DNA of 64,000 bases from positions 22,157 through 86,156 of the forward strand of contig JAUUXB010000002.1 in the NCBI GenBank assembly GCA_030588745.1. Direction: 5' to 3'. The position numbers and the translations under genes are program-made. This document shows, in pieces, positions 30,292-37,852 of this stretch. The DNA comes from a bacterium. Lineage in GTDB: Bacteria; Patescibacteriota; Minisyncoccia; Minisyncoccales; JANBVM01. The first letter of the stretch is position 1. Every line of letters starts with the position of its first letter. The notes beneath the pieces were generated by a model, which saw only the letters and a program-made list of their open reading frames with translations, searched no databases and was not told the origin of the DNA.

Positions 30292-31554
30292 TTAAAGTTT
30301 TAAAATCTTTTTAAATTTCTCTTTATTATTAAATGGACCAATTAAAGCTAAGTTTAATTTCTGCGGCTGAAAAATATCTTTAGCAACCTTTAAAATATCG
30401 TTTGAGCTAACTTTATCAACTTTCTTAAAAATTTCTTTTAAGGTTAAAATCTTTCCCTCTAAAAGCTCTTGATTGGCAAAAAATGAAGCCAAAGCATCAG
30501 AGGGTTCCAACAGAAGCGCTGTTTTTCCTTTAACATAGTTCTTTGCTTTTTTTAATTCTGAAGCAGGAACTTTTTGTTTTGAAATTTTCTTGTATTCTTC
30601 AAGAACTGCTGAAATTACTGTTTCTACTTTTTTATTATCCACTCCAATCTGGGTAAGTAAATAACCAGAATCAGGATTTGCTTCAGAAATAGTGCTGATG
30701 TAATAAGCTATACCCAGCTTCTCTCTTATTTTAACAAATAAACGGGAACTCATCATTCCTCCCAAAATAACAGCTAATAGTTTTTGAGCATATTTTTGAG
30801 CATGGAATAAATTATATGCCCTTGTCCCTAAACATAAATGGGTCTGGTCAGTTTTTCTTGTTTGAATGATTATTTCTGGCTCTGATTGTCTTTCAACAAC
30901 TGATTGTTTTTTTAATGGCTCATCTTCTTTTATTCTTGAAAAGTATTTTTTAACCTTTTTAACTGCCAAATTACTGTTTATATTCCCGGCAACACAAACT
31001 ATTGTATTTGACGCCACATATTGCTTATCCATGTAATCAACTAGTTTTTTCCTTGTCATATTGGAAATATTCTCTTTTGTTCCAATAATATCCCAACCAG
31101 CAGGCTGGTCGCCATATAAAAGCTTAGACCATAATACATGAACATAAGTCATTGGGTGATCCAAACGCATATTAATTTCTTCAGTAATTACTCCTTTTTC
31201 TTTCTTTATTTCTTTAGAAGGCAAAGTAGAATTTAAAAAGATATCAGAAACCCAGTCCAGAGCAGTATCAAATTGGGTTGAAACTGTCTTGGCATAATAT
31301 CCTGTGCACTCTTCTGAAGTAAAAGCATTGTAAATTCCACCAATCTTATCCATAGTCTCGGCAATTGCTAATGTAGTTGGTCTTTTTTTTGTTCCTTCAA
31401 AATACATGTGTTCTAAAAAATGAGAAATCCCATTAATATCTTTTTTCTCATACTTAGAGCCGGTTTTAACTAATACCAATACTGTCACAGCTTCTGTGTT
31501 TTTTTGAGGAACAATGATAATCCTTAAACCATTCTTAAGAGTTGTTTTAAACAT
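30292..31554 (-). CDS. M16 family zinc peptidase
   Basis: HFLEHMYFEGT (HxxEH); 420 aa. Confidence 0.95.
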   Translation of the reverse strand: MFKTTLKNGLRIIIVPQKNTEAVTVLVLVKTGSKYEKKDINGISHFLEHMYFEGTKKRPTTLAIAETMDKIGGIYNAFTSEECTGYYAKTVSTQFDTALDWVSDIFLNSTLPSKEIKKEKGVITEEINMRLDHPMTYVHVLWSKLLYGDQPAGWDIIGTKENISNMTRKKLVDYMDKQYVASNTIVCVAGNINSNLAVKKVKKYFSRIKEDEPLKKQSVVERQSEPEIIIQTRKTDQTHLCLGTRAYNLFHAQKYAQKLLAVILGGMMSSRLFVKIREKLGIAYYISTISEANPDSGYLLTQIGVDNKKVETVISAVLEEYKKISKQKVPASELKKAKNYVKGKTALLLEPSDALASFFANQELLEGKILTLKEIFKKVDKVSSNDILKVAKDIFQPQKLNLALIGPFNNKEKFKKILKL

Positions 31555-31606
31555 AGTTAATATTTATATTTTAGCAAAAAACCGCTCGATTGGCGATTTT
31601 TTACTA

Positions 31607-31626
31607 GCTCCAGTGACAGAACTCTT
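31607..31626 (-). other. tRNA-3'-end-like patch A (weak)
   Basis: Minus strand GAGTTCTGTCACTGGAGC followed by a hairpin and T6. Confidence 0.25.
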
Positions 31627-31691
31627 CATTTGTTAAAACTATGAATGGGCACAATAAATAGGTGATTGCCACACCATCAAAGCAATCAAAA

Positions 31692-31722
31692 AGAAAAACA
31701 CCCATTCTGGGTGATTTCTTTT
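31692..31722 (-). terminator. Terminator of the cold-shock gene
   Basis: Minus strand CACCCagaatGGGTGTTTTTCTTT. Confidence 0.75.
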
Positions 31723-31744
31723 ATTTGATTTACTGAATTAATTC

Positions 31745-31942
31745 TTAAAGGCGGGTTACGTTTGTTGCGTTAGGACCCTTTGGAGAATCAACTTTTTCGA
31801 AAGATACTCTATCACCTACTTTTAACTCTTCGTAGGTTACGCCCTTAAGTTCGTTGCTATGAAAGAATAAATCTTTCTCTTCACCATCAACGGTAATAAA
31901 TCCAAATCCTTTATCTGTAAGATTTTTAATTGTTCCTTCCAT
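31745..31942 (-). CDS. Cold shock protein (CSD)
   Basis: GTIKNLTDKGFGFITVDGEEKDLFFHSNEL. Confidence 0.95.
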   Translation of the reverse strand: MEGTIKNLTDKGFGFITVDGEEKDLFFHSNELKGVTYEELKVGDRVSFEKVDSPKGPNATNVTRL

Positions 31943-32110
31943 GATTGTGATATAAATTAATTAATGTTTTAAGATTTTATCTCAAAGCTTAGTTCCTTGA
32001 ATAAGTTCGACTAAATTTTTATCAGGCAACTATCTTATATGAACAATATTAACATCTAAAAAATAATTGGTCAACCAAAAAACCGCCCAAGAGGCGATTC
32101 TTTGAATTTG

Positions 32111-32140
32111 GCTCCGGGGATGGTACAATATTAGAACTTG
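32111..32140 (-). other. tRNA-3'-end-like patch B
   Basis: Minus strand CAAGTTCTAATATTGTACCATCCCCGGAGC then hairpin AATCGCCtcttGGGCGGTTTTTT. Confidence 0.35.
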
Positions 32141-32204
32141 GTTTATGGAAGGATTTTCTACAGTCAAATCAATTCAATTATCATTTTAAAGTCTAAAAGA
32201 ATAA

Positions 32205-32238
32205 AAAAGAGAGAGTTTCCTAAAAGGTACTCTCTTTT
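32205..32238 (-). terminator. Terminator of the 204-aa ORF
   Basis: GAGAGT...ACTCTC inverted repeat, T-run on the minus strand. Confidence 0.6.
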
Positions 32239-32851
32239 ATCGGATTTCAGAAAATTCAACTCGTTCGATAGAACTCTCCAGGAAAATAACGCAGGAGATA
32301 TAATCACTGAGGGCTAAAATAGCTCCGAAGTTATTTTCTTCAAAAAACCTCTTATGTGATGGAAATCCAAAGTGTTTCATTTTTTCCTCTAGAAACTCTC
32401 CTCTACTATTTTTCAACTCTCGCCATGTATTTTCTTTGCCTCTTTCATTCCACGAGTTCAATATATCTCTGTGGAATGGATTGTTTGGATCAAAAAGGAA
32501 ATATCCTCTTCGGAAGTAAAATCGTACAATGAAAATCGGCAAATGAGCAAAACTAAAAGTGTTACAGGGGGCAAATAATGCCGTCCAAATACCTGGGTAA
32601 TTTCCCTTAGTAATCCATTCTTGAGGAACTCTTCCAAATTGTTTCCACTCTTCTTGCATTTTTTCAAAATGTTCTCGTTCATGAACTCTATGAAAATAAC
32701 CAACTTGGTTATATTGAGATAACTCAATTCTATTTGAAGTGGTTAATAGTTTATAAGTTTCCTTCCACAGCTTACTTCTCCATCTTGTATAATCTTGCTT
32801 TAAACCCAACCAATCAATAACCTTTGATTCCATGAGTGATAACCTCCTCAT
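32237..32851 (-). CDS. Hypothetical protein (204 aa)
   Basis: Long ORF, SD GGAGG upstream, own terminator. Confidence 0.7.
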   Translation of the reverse strand: MRRLSLMESKVIDWLGLKQDYTRWRSKLWKETYKLLTTSNRIELSQYNQVGYFHRVHEREHFEKMQEEWKQFGRVPQEWITKGNYPGIWTALFAPCNTFSFAHLPIFIVRFYFRRGYFLFDPNNPFHRDILNSWNERGKENTWRELKNSRGEFLEEKMKHFGFPSHKRFFEENNFGAILALSDYISCVIFLESSIERVEFSEIR

Positions 32852-33024
32852 CTAATATAAAGTTGTTAATTTTCTACCCGTTTATCTTACAAGAATTTAA
32901 CAAAAAATCAACCCCAAACAAAAAAAATTGCTAATTTAGCGAAAAGTTCTAGTCCTACTCTGGGTTAAGGAAAAAACCTGCCAAAATAGCAGATTTTTAA
33001 ATTCAAGTTCTAGCAAAAAGTGGG

Positions 33025-33055
33025 GCTCCCCTTATTGGACGCGTTCAGAACCATT
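33025..33055 (-). other. tRNA-3'-end-like patch C
   Basis: Minus strand AATGGTTCTGAACGCGTCCAATAAGGGGAGC. Confidence 0.35.
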
Positions 33056-33154
33056 GATTGGAGAGAAATTCGGGAAAATCTTAGAGAAATAGAATCTTTA
33101 TTAGTAAGGAATTAAAATAAAAAATGGTGCTTTTTTGCACCAATTGACTTTAAT

Positions 33155-33475
33155 TTAATCATACATTTTTTCTAACTCCTTCATATCTTTTTCTGCATAG
33201 TCCTTGCCAAGCAGTGTTAGTTTATAACCTCTTCCTGTTTCTTCCACTAAACAGTGTCGTATCATATCCACGATCACTTCTTGAACTTCGTCACTGTAAT
33301 CAGACTGGTATCCAAAATCAATTAACTCAAATCTCTCTTTATCTTCCTTTTTCATTTTCTTAACCTCTCTGTGAATATAAAGGGAGTCAAGTTCTCTATT
33401 TCTTTCTATAAGTTTCAAAATTATACCAGTGAGGAGATTTCTAATTTCCTTAAAAACTGGGGTATAAATTGTCAT
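33155..33475 (-). CDS. Hypothetical protein (106 aa)
   Basis: ORF with SD GGAGG upstream; downstream terminator GGTGC/GCACC at about 33124-33141. Confidence 0.65.
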   Translation of the reverse strand: MTIYTPVFKEIRNLLTGIILKLIERNRELDSLYIHREVKKMKKEDKERFELIDFGYQSDYSDEVQEVIVDMIRHCLVEETGRGYKLTLLGKDYAEKDMKELEKMYD

Positions 33476-33554
33476 TTCTATCCCTCCGATTGATATTATT
33501 TTTAAATTTAATTTTCTACCTTGCTTCTACTCAATCTTTTGAGTTTTGTCAAAC

Positions 33555-33584
33555 TAAAAACCCGAGAAACAATCTCGGGCTGAA
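33555..33584 (-). terminator. Second terminator-like hairpin after the 92-aa ORF
   Basis: CCCGAGAaacaaTCTCGGG, T-run on the minus strand. Confidence 0.75.
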
Positions 33585-33588
33585 CAGA

Positions 33589-33618
33589 GCTCCGGGTCTT
33601 GGACGATGTTAGAACCTG
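33589..33618 (-). other. tRNA-3'-end-like patch D
   Basis: Minus strand CAGGTTCTAACATCGTCCAAGACCCGGAGC then a terminator. Confidence 0.4.
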
Positions 33619-33662
33619 TTTTGAAATAAAAAAAATGGCCGATAGATAAATCATACGGCTTT

Positions 33663-33941
33663 TTAACTTATTATTTTTCCTTCGTTAAGAGCTTTTATCT
33701 TCTCGTCCATCTCTTTATTTTGTATTGCTGTTTGAAATGGAAACAAAGCTTTTTCCATAAACTTCTTTGCTACCATTGCGGTAAGATAGTCGGTTTCTTC
33801 TTTGCTGCCGTCAGAACTATCCAAAATAATGCTATCTGCAGCACTAACTGCACCTTCAACTATTTTATTTCGTCTATATTCTATTTCTTGCCATTTTTCC
33901 ATTTTAAGGTTCAACCTCCTTTTATTTAGTAACCTTAGCAT
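33663..33941 (-). CDS. Hypothetical protein (92 aa)
   Basis: ORF, downstream terminator GCCG/CGGC; the true start is probably the internal MEKWQEIEYRRNK (after AGGAGGTTGAACCTTAAA). Confidence 0.6.
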   Translation of the reverse strand: MLRLLNKRRLNLKMEKWQEIEYRRNKIVEGAVSAADSIILDSSDGSKEETDYLTAMVAKKFMEKALFPFQTAIQNKEMDEKIKALNEGKIIS

Positions 33942-33962
33942 GCCAAATTAAATCAAAAAAGT

Positions 33963-33989
33963 CAAAACCCGAGAACCAATCTCGGGCTG
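33963..33989 (-). terminator. Terminator-like hairpin, near-copy of the one at 33555
   Basis: CCCGAGAaccaaTCTCGGG with minus-strand T-run. Confidence 0.75.
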
Positions 33990-33993
33990 AATT

Positions 33994-34020
33994 TGCTCCC
34001 CTAGTCGGTCTCGAACCTGT
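33994..34020 (-). other. tRNA-3'-end-like patch E
   Basis: Minus strand ACAGGTTCGAGACCGACTAGGGGAGCA then a terminator; GGTTCGA T-loop core intact. Confidence 0.45.
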
Positions 34021-34136
34021 GGTTTAAAGGAAAATTAAGGGGTTTTCCAGGGTATCCCGCAATGCCTCTCGGTCGGGGCTCTTTTAAGCTAAAATGAGAC
34101 AAATGAGACAGTGCTAAGGGGTATGGAAATTGTGTC

Positions 34137-34673
34137 TTATTTCTCAATTTCCTTAGCTAACTTTTCAAGCCCGAATCCATTTATTAATTCTATCTCTATG
34201 AGACTATCTTTAGCAAAAACTTTTCCATCTTCTGTAAATTCACCAGTGGTGACAAAAAATCCTTTTTCGCCTTTTTCTTTGTTAAGATCTTGAATGGAAC
34301 CAGCAAACTCTCTTACCTCTTTTGGTAGAACTTGATTTTTTCTTTTGCATTGAATAAAAAATCTTTTTCCATCCTTAAAGGCAATAACATCGATACCCTT
34401 ATCTCCTGACCCACCAACCACTTTTGTTTTATATCCTAAACCCTCAAAGATAATGGCGACAATTCTCTCAAATTTTTTATGATTCATTGTTTTCCATTCA
34501 ATCAATCTTTTGTGTTTCTTAAGCCATTTTTCATCAAGCCATTTACTAATATATGACTTGGCTATGGAAATGACTACGGGGGTACTAAGTGCGATAACCC
34601 AAAACCACCAAAATGGTTTTATGAAAGTTATCCAAGGTGTTCTTATTGGTTCCGTATAATCAATGTGGATCAT
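34137..34673 (-). CDS. Mrr-like restriction endonuclease domain, membrane-anchored
   Basis: FERIVAIIFEGLGYKTKVVGGSGDKGIDVIAFKDGKRFFIQCKRKNQ (PD-(D/E)xK, QCK) plus N-terminal TM. Confidence 0.88.
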   Translation of the reverse strand: MIHIDYTEPIRTPWITFIKPFWWFWVIALSTPVVISIAKSYISKWLDEKWLKKHKRLIEWKTMNHKKFERIVAIIFEGLGYKTKVVGGSGDKGIDVIAFKDGKRFFIQCKRKNQVLPKEVREFAGSIQDLNKEKGEKGFFVTTGEFTEDGKVFAKDSLIEIELINGFGLEKLAKEIEK

Positions 34674-34701
34674 TTTTTATTTTCTTAATTTTTTCTTTCA
34701 T
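34660..34701 (-). other. Short leader ORF MKEKIKKIKNDPH overlapping the Mrr-like gene start
   Basis: ATGAAAGAAAAAATTAAG identical to starts of neighbouring genes but out of frame with the downstream ORF. Confidence 0.4.
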
Positions 34702-34708
34702 GGATTTT

Positions 34709-35611
34709 TCATTTTCCTATTTCAATTTGAGAAGGGTTTTTTAGAATGATTTCCGGCCTGTCTTCATATTCCTTAATTTCACCCTTAATTCTAACTGTTT
34801 TTTGAGAATAATAGTCCTCTGGACTCTGAACAAACTTATATTGGTCTGAACTAAAAATTACACTAACAAAACATTGGTTAGGATATGATTTTTCGAAATT
34901 TAAAAAGACTGTATTAGTTTTTGATCTATAAGTATCAACAATCTTCCCCTCAATAATTATTTCTTTTCCTAAATAATTTCCTGCCTGACAAGCGCCAACA
35001 ATTTTTAATCCTGTTAATTCAGAAGTTAATTTTTCCCATCGAAACCCAATCTTTTCATCTTCTTCTATTATTCTCTCGCCCCATTTACAGCCAACTTTAT
35101 TTTCTATGGCTTCTCTTTCTGCTTGAGCGATTTCTTCTTTATACTTCACATCTTCTGGAGAGAAACGAGCCACCGCTAATCCTTCTTTAACCAATTCCAG
35201 ACTAATATTCTGATCGCTAAGAAAAACATATCTCAAATATCGACACCATTGATCTTGATCTTCTTTTCCTTTTTCTAATTTTACCTCTTTGTTTAAAATC
35301 AACTCTTCTAACGCCTGTTTGGCTTCTTCATAACAAGGATGTCCTCTTTCATCGGCATCAATTCCTAAAATTCTAACTGAATAACCCCCTTCTATCATAA
35401 AAGTATCGCCATCAATAACCTTAGTTGTTAATTTTAAGGCCATATCGGAAAGCTCAGGAATACTTACACAATTCCCATCTTCACCATTATGGTTTTTCTC
35501 TCGATTAGAAATTATTATCGCTCCTCCAATAATTAAGGCTCCGACAATAATTGCCAAGAATATTCTGTTTTGTTTAAAAAATTCTTTCATTTTTAACCTT
35601 ATTGATCCCAA
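34709..35611 (-). CDS. Thermonuclease (SNase)-like, membrane-anchored; start may be ATG at 35590
   Basis: KVIDGDTFMIEGGYSVRILGIDADERGHPCYEEAKQAL; N-terminal TM; C-terminal OB-like extension. Confidence 0.9.
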   Translation of the reverse strand: MGSIRLKMKEFFKQNRIFLAIIVGALIIGGAIIISNREKNHNGEDGNCVSIPELSDMALKLTTKVIDGDTFMIEGGYSVRILGIDADERGHPCYEEAKQALEELILNKEVKLEKGKEDQDQWCRYLRYVFLSDQNISLELVKEGLAVARFSPEDVKYKEEIAQAEREAIENKVGCKWGERIIEEDEKIGFRWEKLTSELTGLKIVGACQAGNYLGKEIIIEGKIVDTYRSKTNTVFLNFEKSYPNQCFVSVIFSSDQYKFVQSPEDYYSQKTVRIKGEIKEYEDRPEIILKNPSQIEIGK

Positions 35612-36387
35612 ATATCTTCTGTGAAATTTAAAACTTTTACAATGGGCTTAATCCCTGCTTCCCTTATTATTTCTTTCAATATGGGTTGTTTAGAGATAAA
35701 GTTAGCCACTGGAGGACTACTTTTATAATAAAATTTCACAAATTTCTTTCCTAAATTAGTTTTTAAAAGAAACGCATCTCTAAAATCTCTTAAAATATCA
35801 ATTTCTGGAGCTAGCGGAGTTCCATATGCGGCAGTGGCAATAAAACAACCTTCTTCGTCTCTGGATTCTGTTTTATATCGAGTATTAGCTTCCGAAGTAG
35901 ATTCTCTCCAAAAACCCATTCCGAAGATTTTTCCAGTATCTGTATCTTTCATAACCAAGAAATAAATTCTATTCCCGTCCTTCATTTTATAATACATAAG
36001 TATAGTTCCTAACCTTTCTTCAAGATAAGGAGTTCTGCCCTCCACCCCTTCTTTTAATACATTCAACCCCCATATTTCATCTATTAAACTCAATGCAAAT
36101 TGTGTCGTATTTTGTTCTGTCGGCTCCAAAAGAGGTTCAAAAGTTGCGCCATATTGACCTGTTTCCTCATTTTTACCTAGATACACATCAGCTAAACCAT
36201 ACCATTTTCCAAGGAATTGAATTTCTTCACTAACAGAAGAAGCGAAAACAGTCTCTTGTGACTTTATAGTGAATCCAGTTTGAGTTTTCAATCTGAAATC
36301 ATTTAAGATGAGAATTATTAACAAAACTAGCACAAAAATAATGCTTCCAAAAATTATTTTCCTATTTTTCTTAATTTTCTCTTTCAT
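35599..36387 (-). CDS. CFI-box-CTERM domain protein, N-terminal TM
   Basis: GCFIATAAYGTPLAPEIDILRDFRDAFLL motif; MKEKIKK start. Confidence 0.85.
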   Translation of the reverse strand: MKEKIKKNRKIIFGSIIFVLVLLIILILNDFRLKTQTGFTIKSQETVFASSVSEEIQFLGKWYGLADVYLGKNEETGQYGATFEPLLEPTEQNTTQFALSLIDEIWGLNVLKEGVEGRTPYLEERLGTILMYYKMKDGNRIYFLVMKDTDTGKIFGMGFWRESTSEANTRYKTESRDEEGCFIATAAYGTPLAPEIDILRDFRDAFLLKTNLGKKFVKFYYKSSPPVANFISKQPILKEIIREAGIKPIVKVLNFTEDIWDQ

Positions 36388-36391
36388 AGAT

Positions 36392-37264
36392 TTATCCCGC
36401 TTTCTCTCTTAGCCCCTCGATCATATACTTTAAGATAAGACCAGAAAACGGCTCTTCATATTTTCTATCATCTATAGTAACAGTTAACTTTGCTAATTTT
36501 TCAGACCATATAAAATATTGCGTCTTTTGTTTTCTTTCTCTTCTTAACGCTATCCCATCACTGTATGAGTCTATAGAAATAATCTTGTCCAAATTCACGC
36601 TTAATGTCCTTTTTTGCCCAGTAAAAACAATTCTTTTGTTCGTAAGGGTAAACATACCTTTGTCTATAACTCTTATTTCTTCGCGGGATTCACTTTTTGA
36701 ACCAAAAGCCCCAACTCTAAAATAGACTCCTTTTGCCACCCTAAAACTTGGACCACCATAACCACCACTACTTACTCTTACCGAACGTGGTTCTTTTAAT
36801 GAAATATTTGGAAGTACACATCTAAGTTCTTCGTCCTTTTTTAAAAGGATAGGTGATGGTATCCCTATAAACTTTATAGGCGCTTTTCCTTCTCTTATTG
36901 CATTCATCCATTCTTCCATATCTGCTTCCTTTTGTTTAACATCTGACATTCCGCCATTGGCTATATTTTTCCATTCTCTCGCGGTTAAAGTCTGGTTTCT
37001 GTATTCCTGCCAAATTAGACTAGATGCGTCTTGAACTTTAGAAAGCTTATGCTTTTCTCCACGTCTAGCAAAGATTGCATCACATTTATTACACTCAAAA
37101 CTCTTAATGGTTAGTAAGCCAAATATCTTCTTCCTGATGGTTTCTATTAGTTGTCCAGACTTGCATACGGGGCACTTTGTAAGCCAAGAGGTTCCAATAG
37201 GATTACCATGGTCATTTAATGTTTTCTTAATTTTTTCTTCCATAGATTTATTCATTAACACCAT
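36392..37264 (-). CDS. Zinc-ribbon plus PH-like domain protein; start more likely ATG at 37243
   Basis: CPVCKSGQL...CNKC zinc ribbon; GMFTLTNKRIVFTGQKRTLSVNLDKI. Confidence 0.75.
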   Translation of the reverse strand: MVLMNKSMEEKIKKTLNDHGNPIGTSWLTKCPVCKSGQLIETIRKKIFGLLTIKSFECNKCDAIFARRGEKHKLSKVQDASSLIWQEYRNQTLTAREWKNIANGGMSDVKQKEADMEEWMNAIREGKAPIKFIGIPSPILLKKDEELRCVLPNISLKEPRSVRVSSGGYGGPSFRVAKGVYFRVGAFGSKSESREEIRVIDKGMFTLTNKRIVFTGQKRTLSVNLDKIISIDSYSDGIALRRERKQKTQYFIWSEKLAKLTVTIDDRKYEEPFSGLILKYMIEGLREKAG

Positions 37265-37478
37265 TTTTTCTTAGACACATTTTATAATAAACCTCGTAAT
37301 CATCGAGCTTAAATTTACCTTCGGCACAAGTAGTACATTTTTCAATAGCTTTTTCTACTGCTATATTATGACAATTAGAATAAATTTGTGATGGTCTTAT
37401 CTAACACCAATAAAAAGCACCACCAACGATTAAGATAATAATTGCTATCCACCAATATTCCTTAATTTTTTCTTTCAT
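37248..37478 (-). pseudogene. Small membrane/cysteine-motif protein interrupted by in-frame TAG (37401-37403)
   Basis: MKEKIKEYWWIAIIILIVGGAFYWC[TAG]IRPSQIYSNCHNIAVEKAIEKCTTCAEGKFKLDDYEVYYKMCLRKNGVNE stop; frame open on both sides of the TAG. Confidence 0.55.
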
Positions 37479-37498
37479 AGAGCTTTATGAAGTGCTTC

Positions 37499-37714
37499 TC
37501 AGTCAGAAGCCCCCTCTCTTATTTGTATGACACAGGTTTGAATACAAGCACTTTTGTCGCTACTGCAATACTCATCACAACCGCACCTTCTTTTACATCT
37601 TTCGATAGGATCACCTGTGTATTTATACCAAATCAAATAACCAACAGTGATTGTTAGTGATAATAAAGATAAGGTAATAAGAATAAGGCAAATTATTTTG
37701 ATTTTTTCTTTCAT
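37499..37714 (-). CDS. Small membrane-anchored cysteine-rich protein (71 aa)
   Basis: MKEKIK start, TM helix, RCKRRCGCDEYCSSDKSACIQTC. Confidence 0.65.
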   Translation of the reverse strand: MKEKIKIICLILITLSLLSLTITVGYLIWYKYTGDPIERCKRRCGCDEYCSSDKSACIQTCVIQIREGASD

Positions 37715-37770
37715 AGTGTTTCTTTATCTTCAAAATAACCTTATTTAAAACAAAATTCAAGCCAAAATTA

Positions 37771-37792
37771 AAAACCCGATAAAGTCGGGTTG
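37771..37792 (-). terminator. Terminator downstream of glyS and the tRNA-like patches
   Basis: CCCGAtaaagTCGGG with minus-strand T-run. Confidence 0.75.
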
Positions 37793-37797
37793 ATAAT

Positions 37798-37851
37798 GCT
37801 TCTCGGTCGCTCGAACCGAGCACTAGCCTGCTCCGGCGATAGGACTCGAAC
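37798..37851 (-). other. Two stacked tRNA-3'-end-like patches (F1, F2) abutting the glyS stop
   Basis: Minus strand AGTTCGAGTCCTATCGCCGGAGCA and GTGCTCGGTTCGAGCGACCGAGAAGCA then a terminator. Confidence 0.45.
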
Positions 37852-37852
37852 T

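Noticed and set aside
32458-32727. Alternative-frame ORF inside the 204-aa hypothetical CDS
   Set aside because: The longer frame has the SD and its own terminator; the shorter one is likely overlap noise.
37401-37403. Genome-wide TAG (amber) recoding
   Set aside because: TAG terminates ftsZ (2947-2949) and topA (11636-11638) at expected ends, so a local nonsense mutation is more likely.
37499-37823. ORF 37623..37823 as a gene
   Set aside because: Overlaps the better-supported 71-aa ORF and runs through the glyS terminator.
31570-37852. True functional tRNA genes at the six tRNA-like patches
   Set aside because: No intact D-arm, anticodon arm and acceptor pairing could be built; only the 3' portion resembles tRNA.
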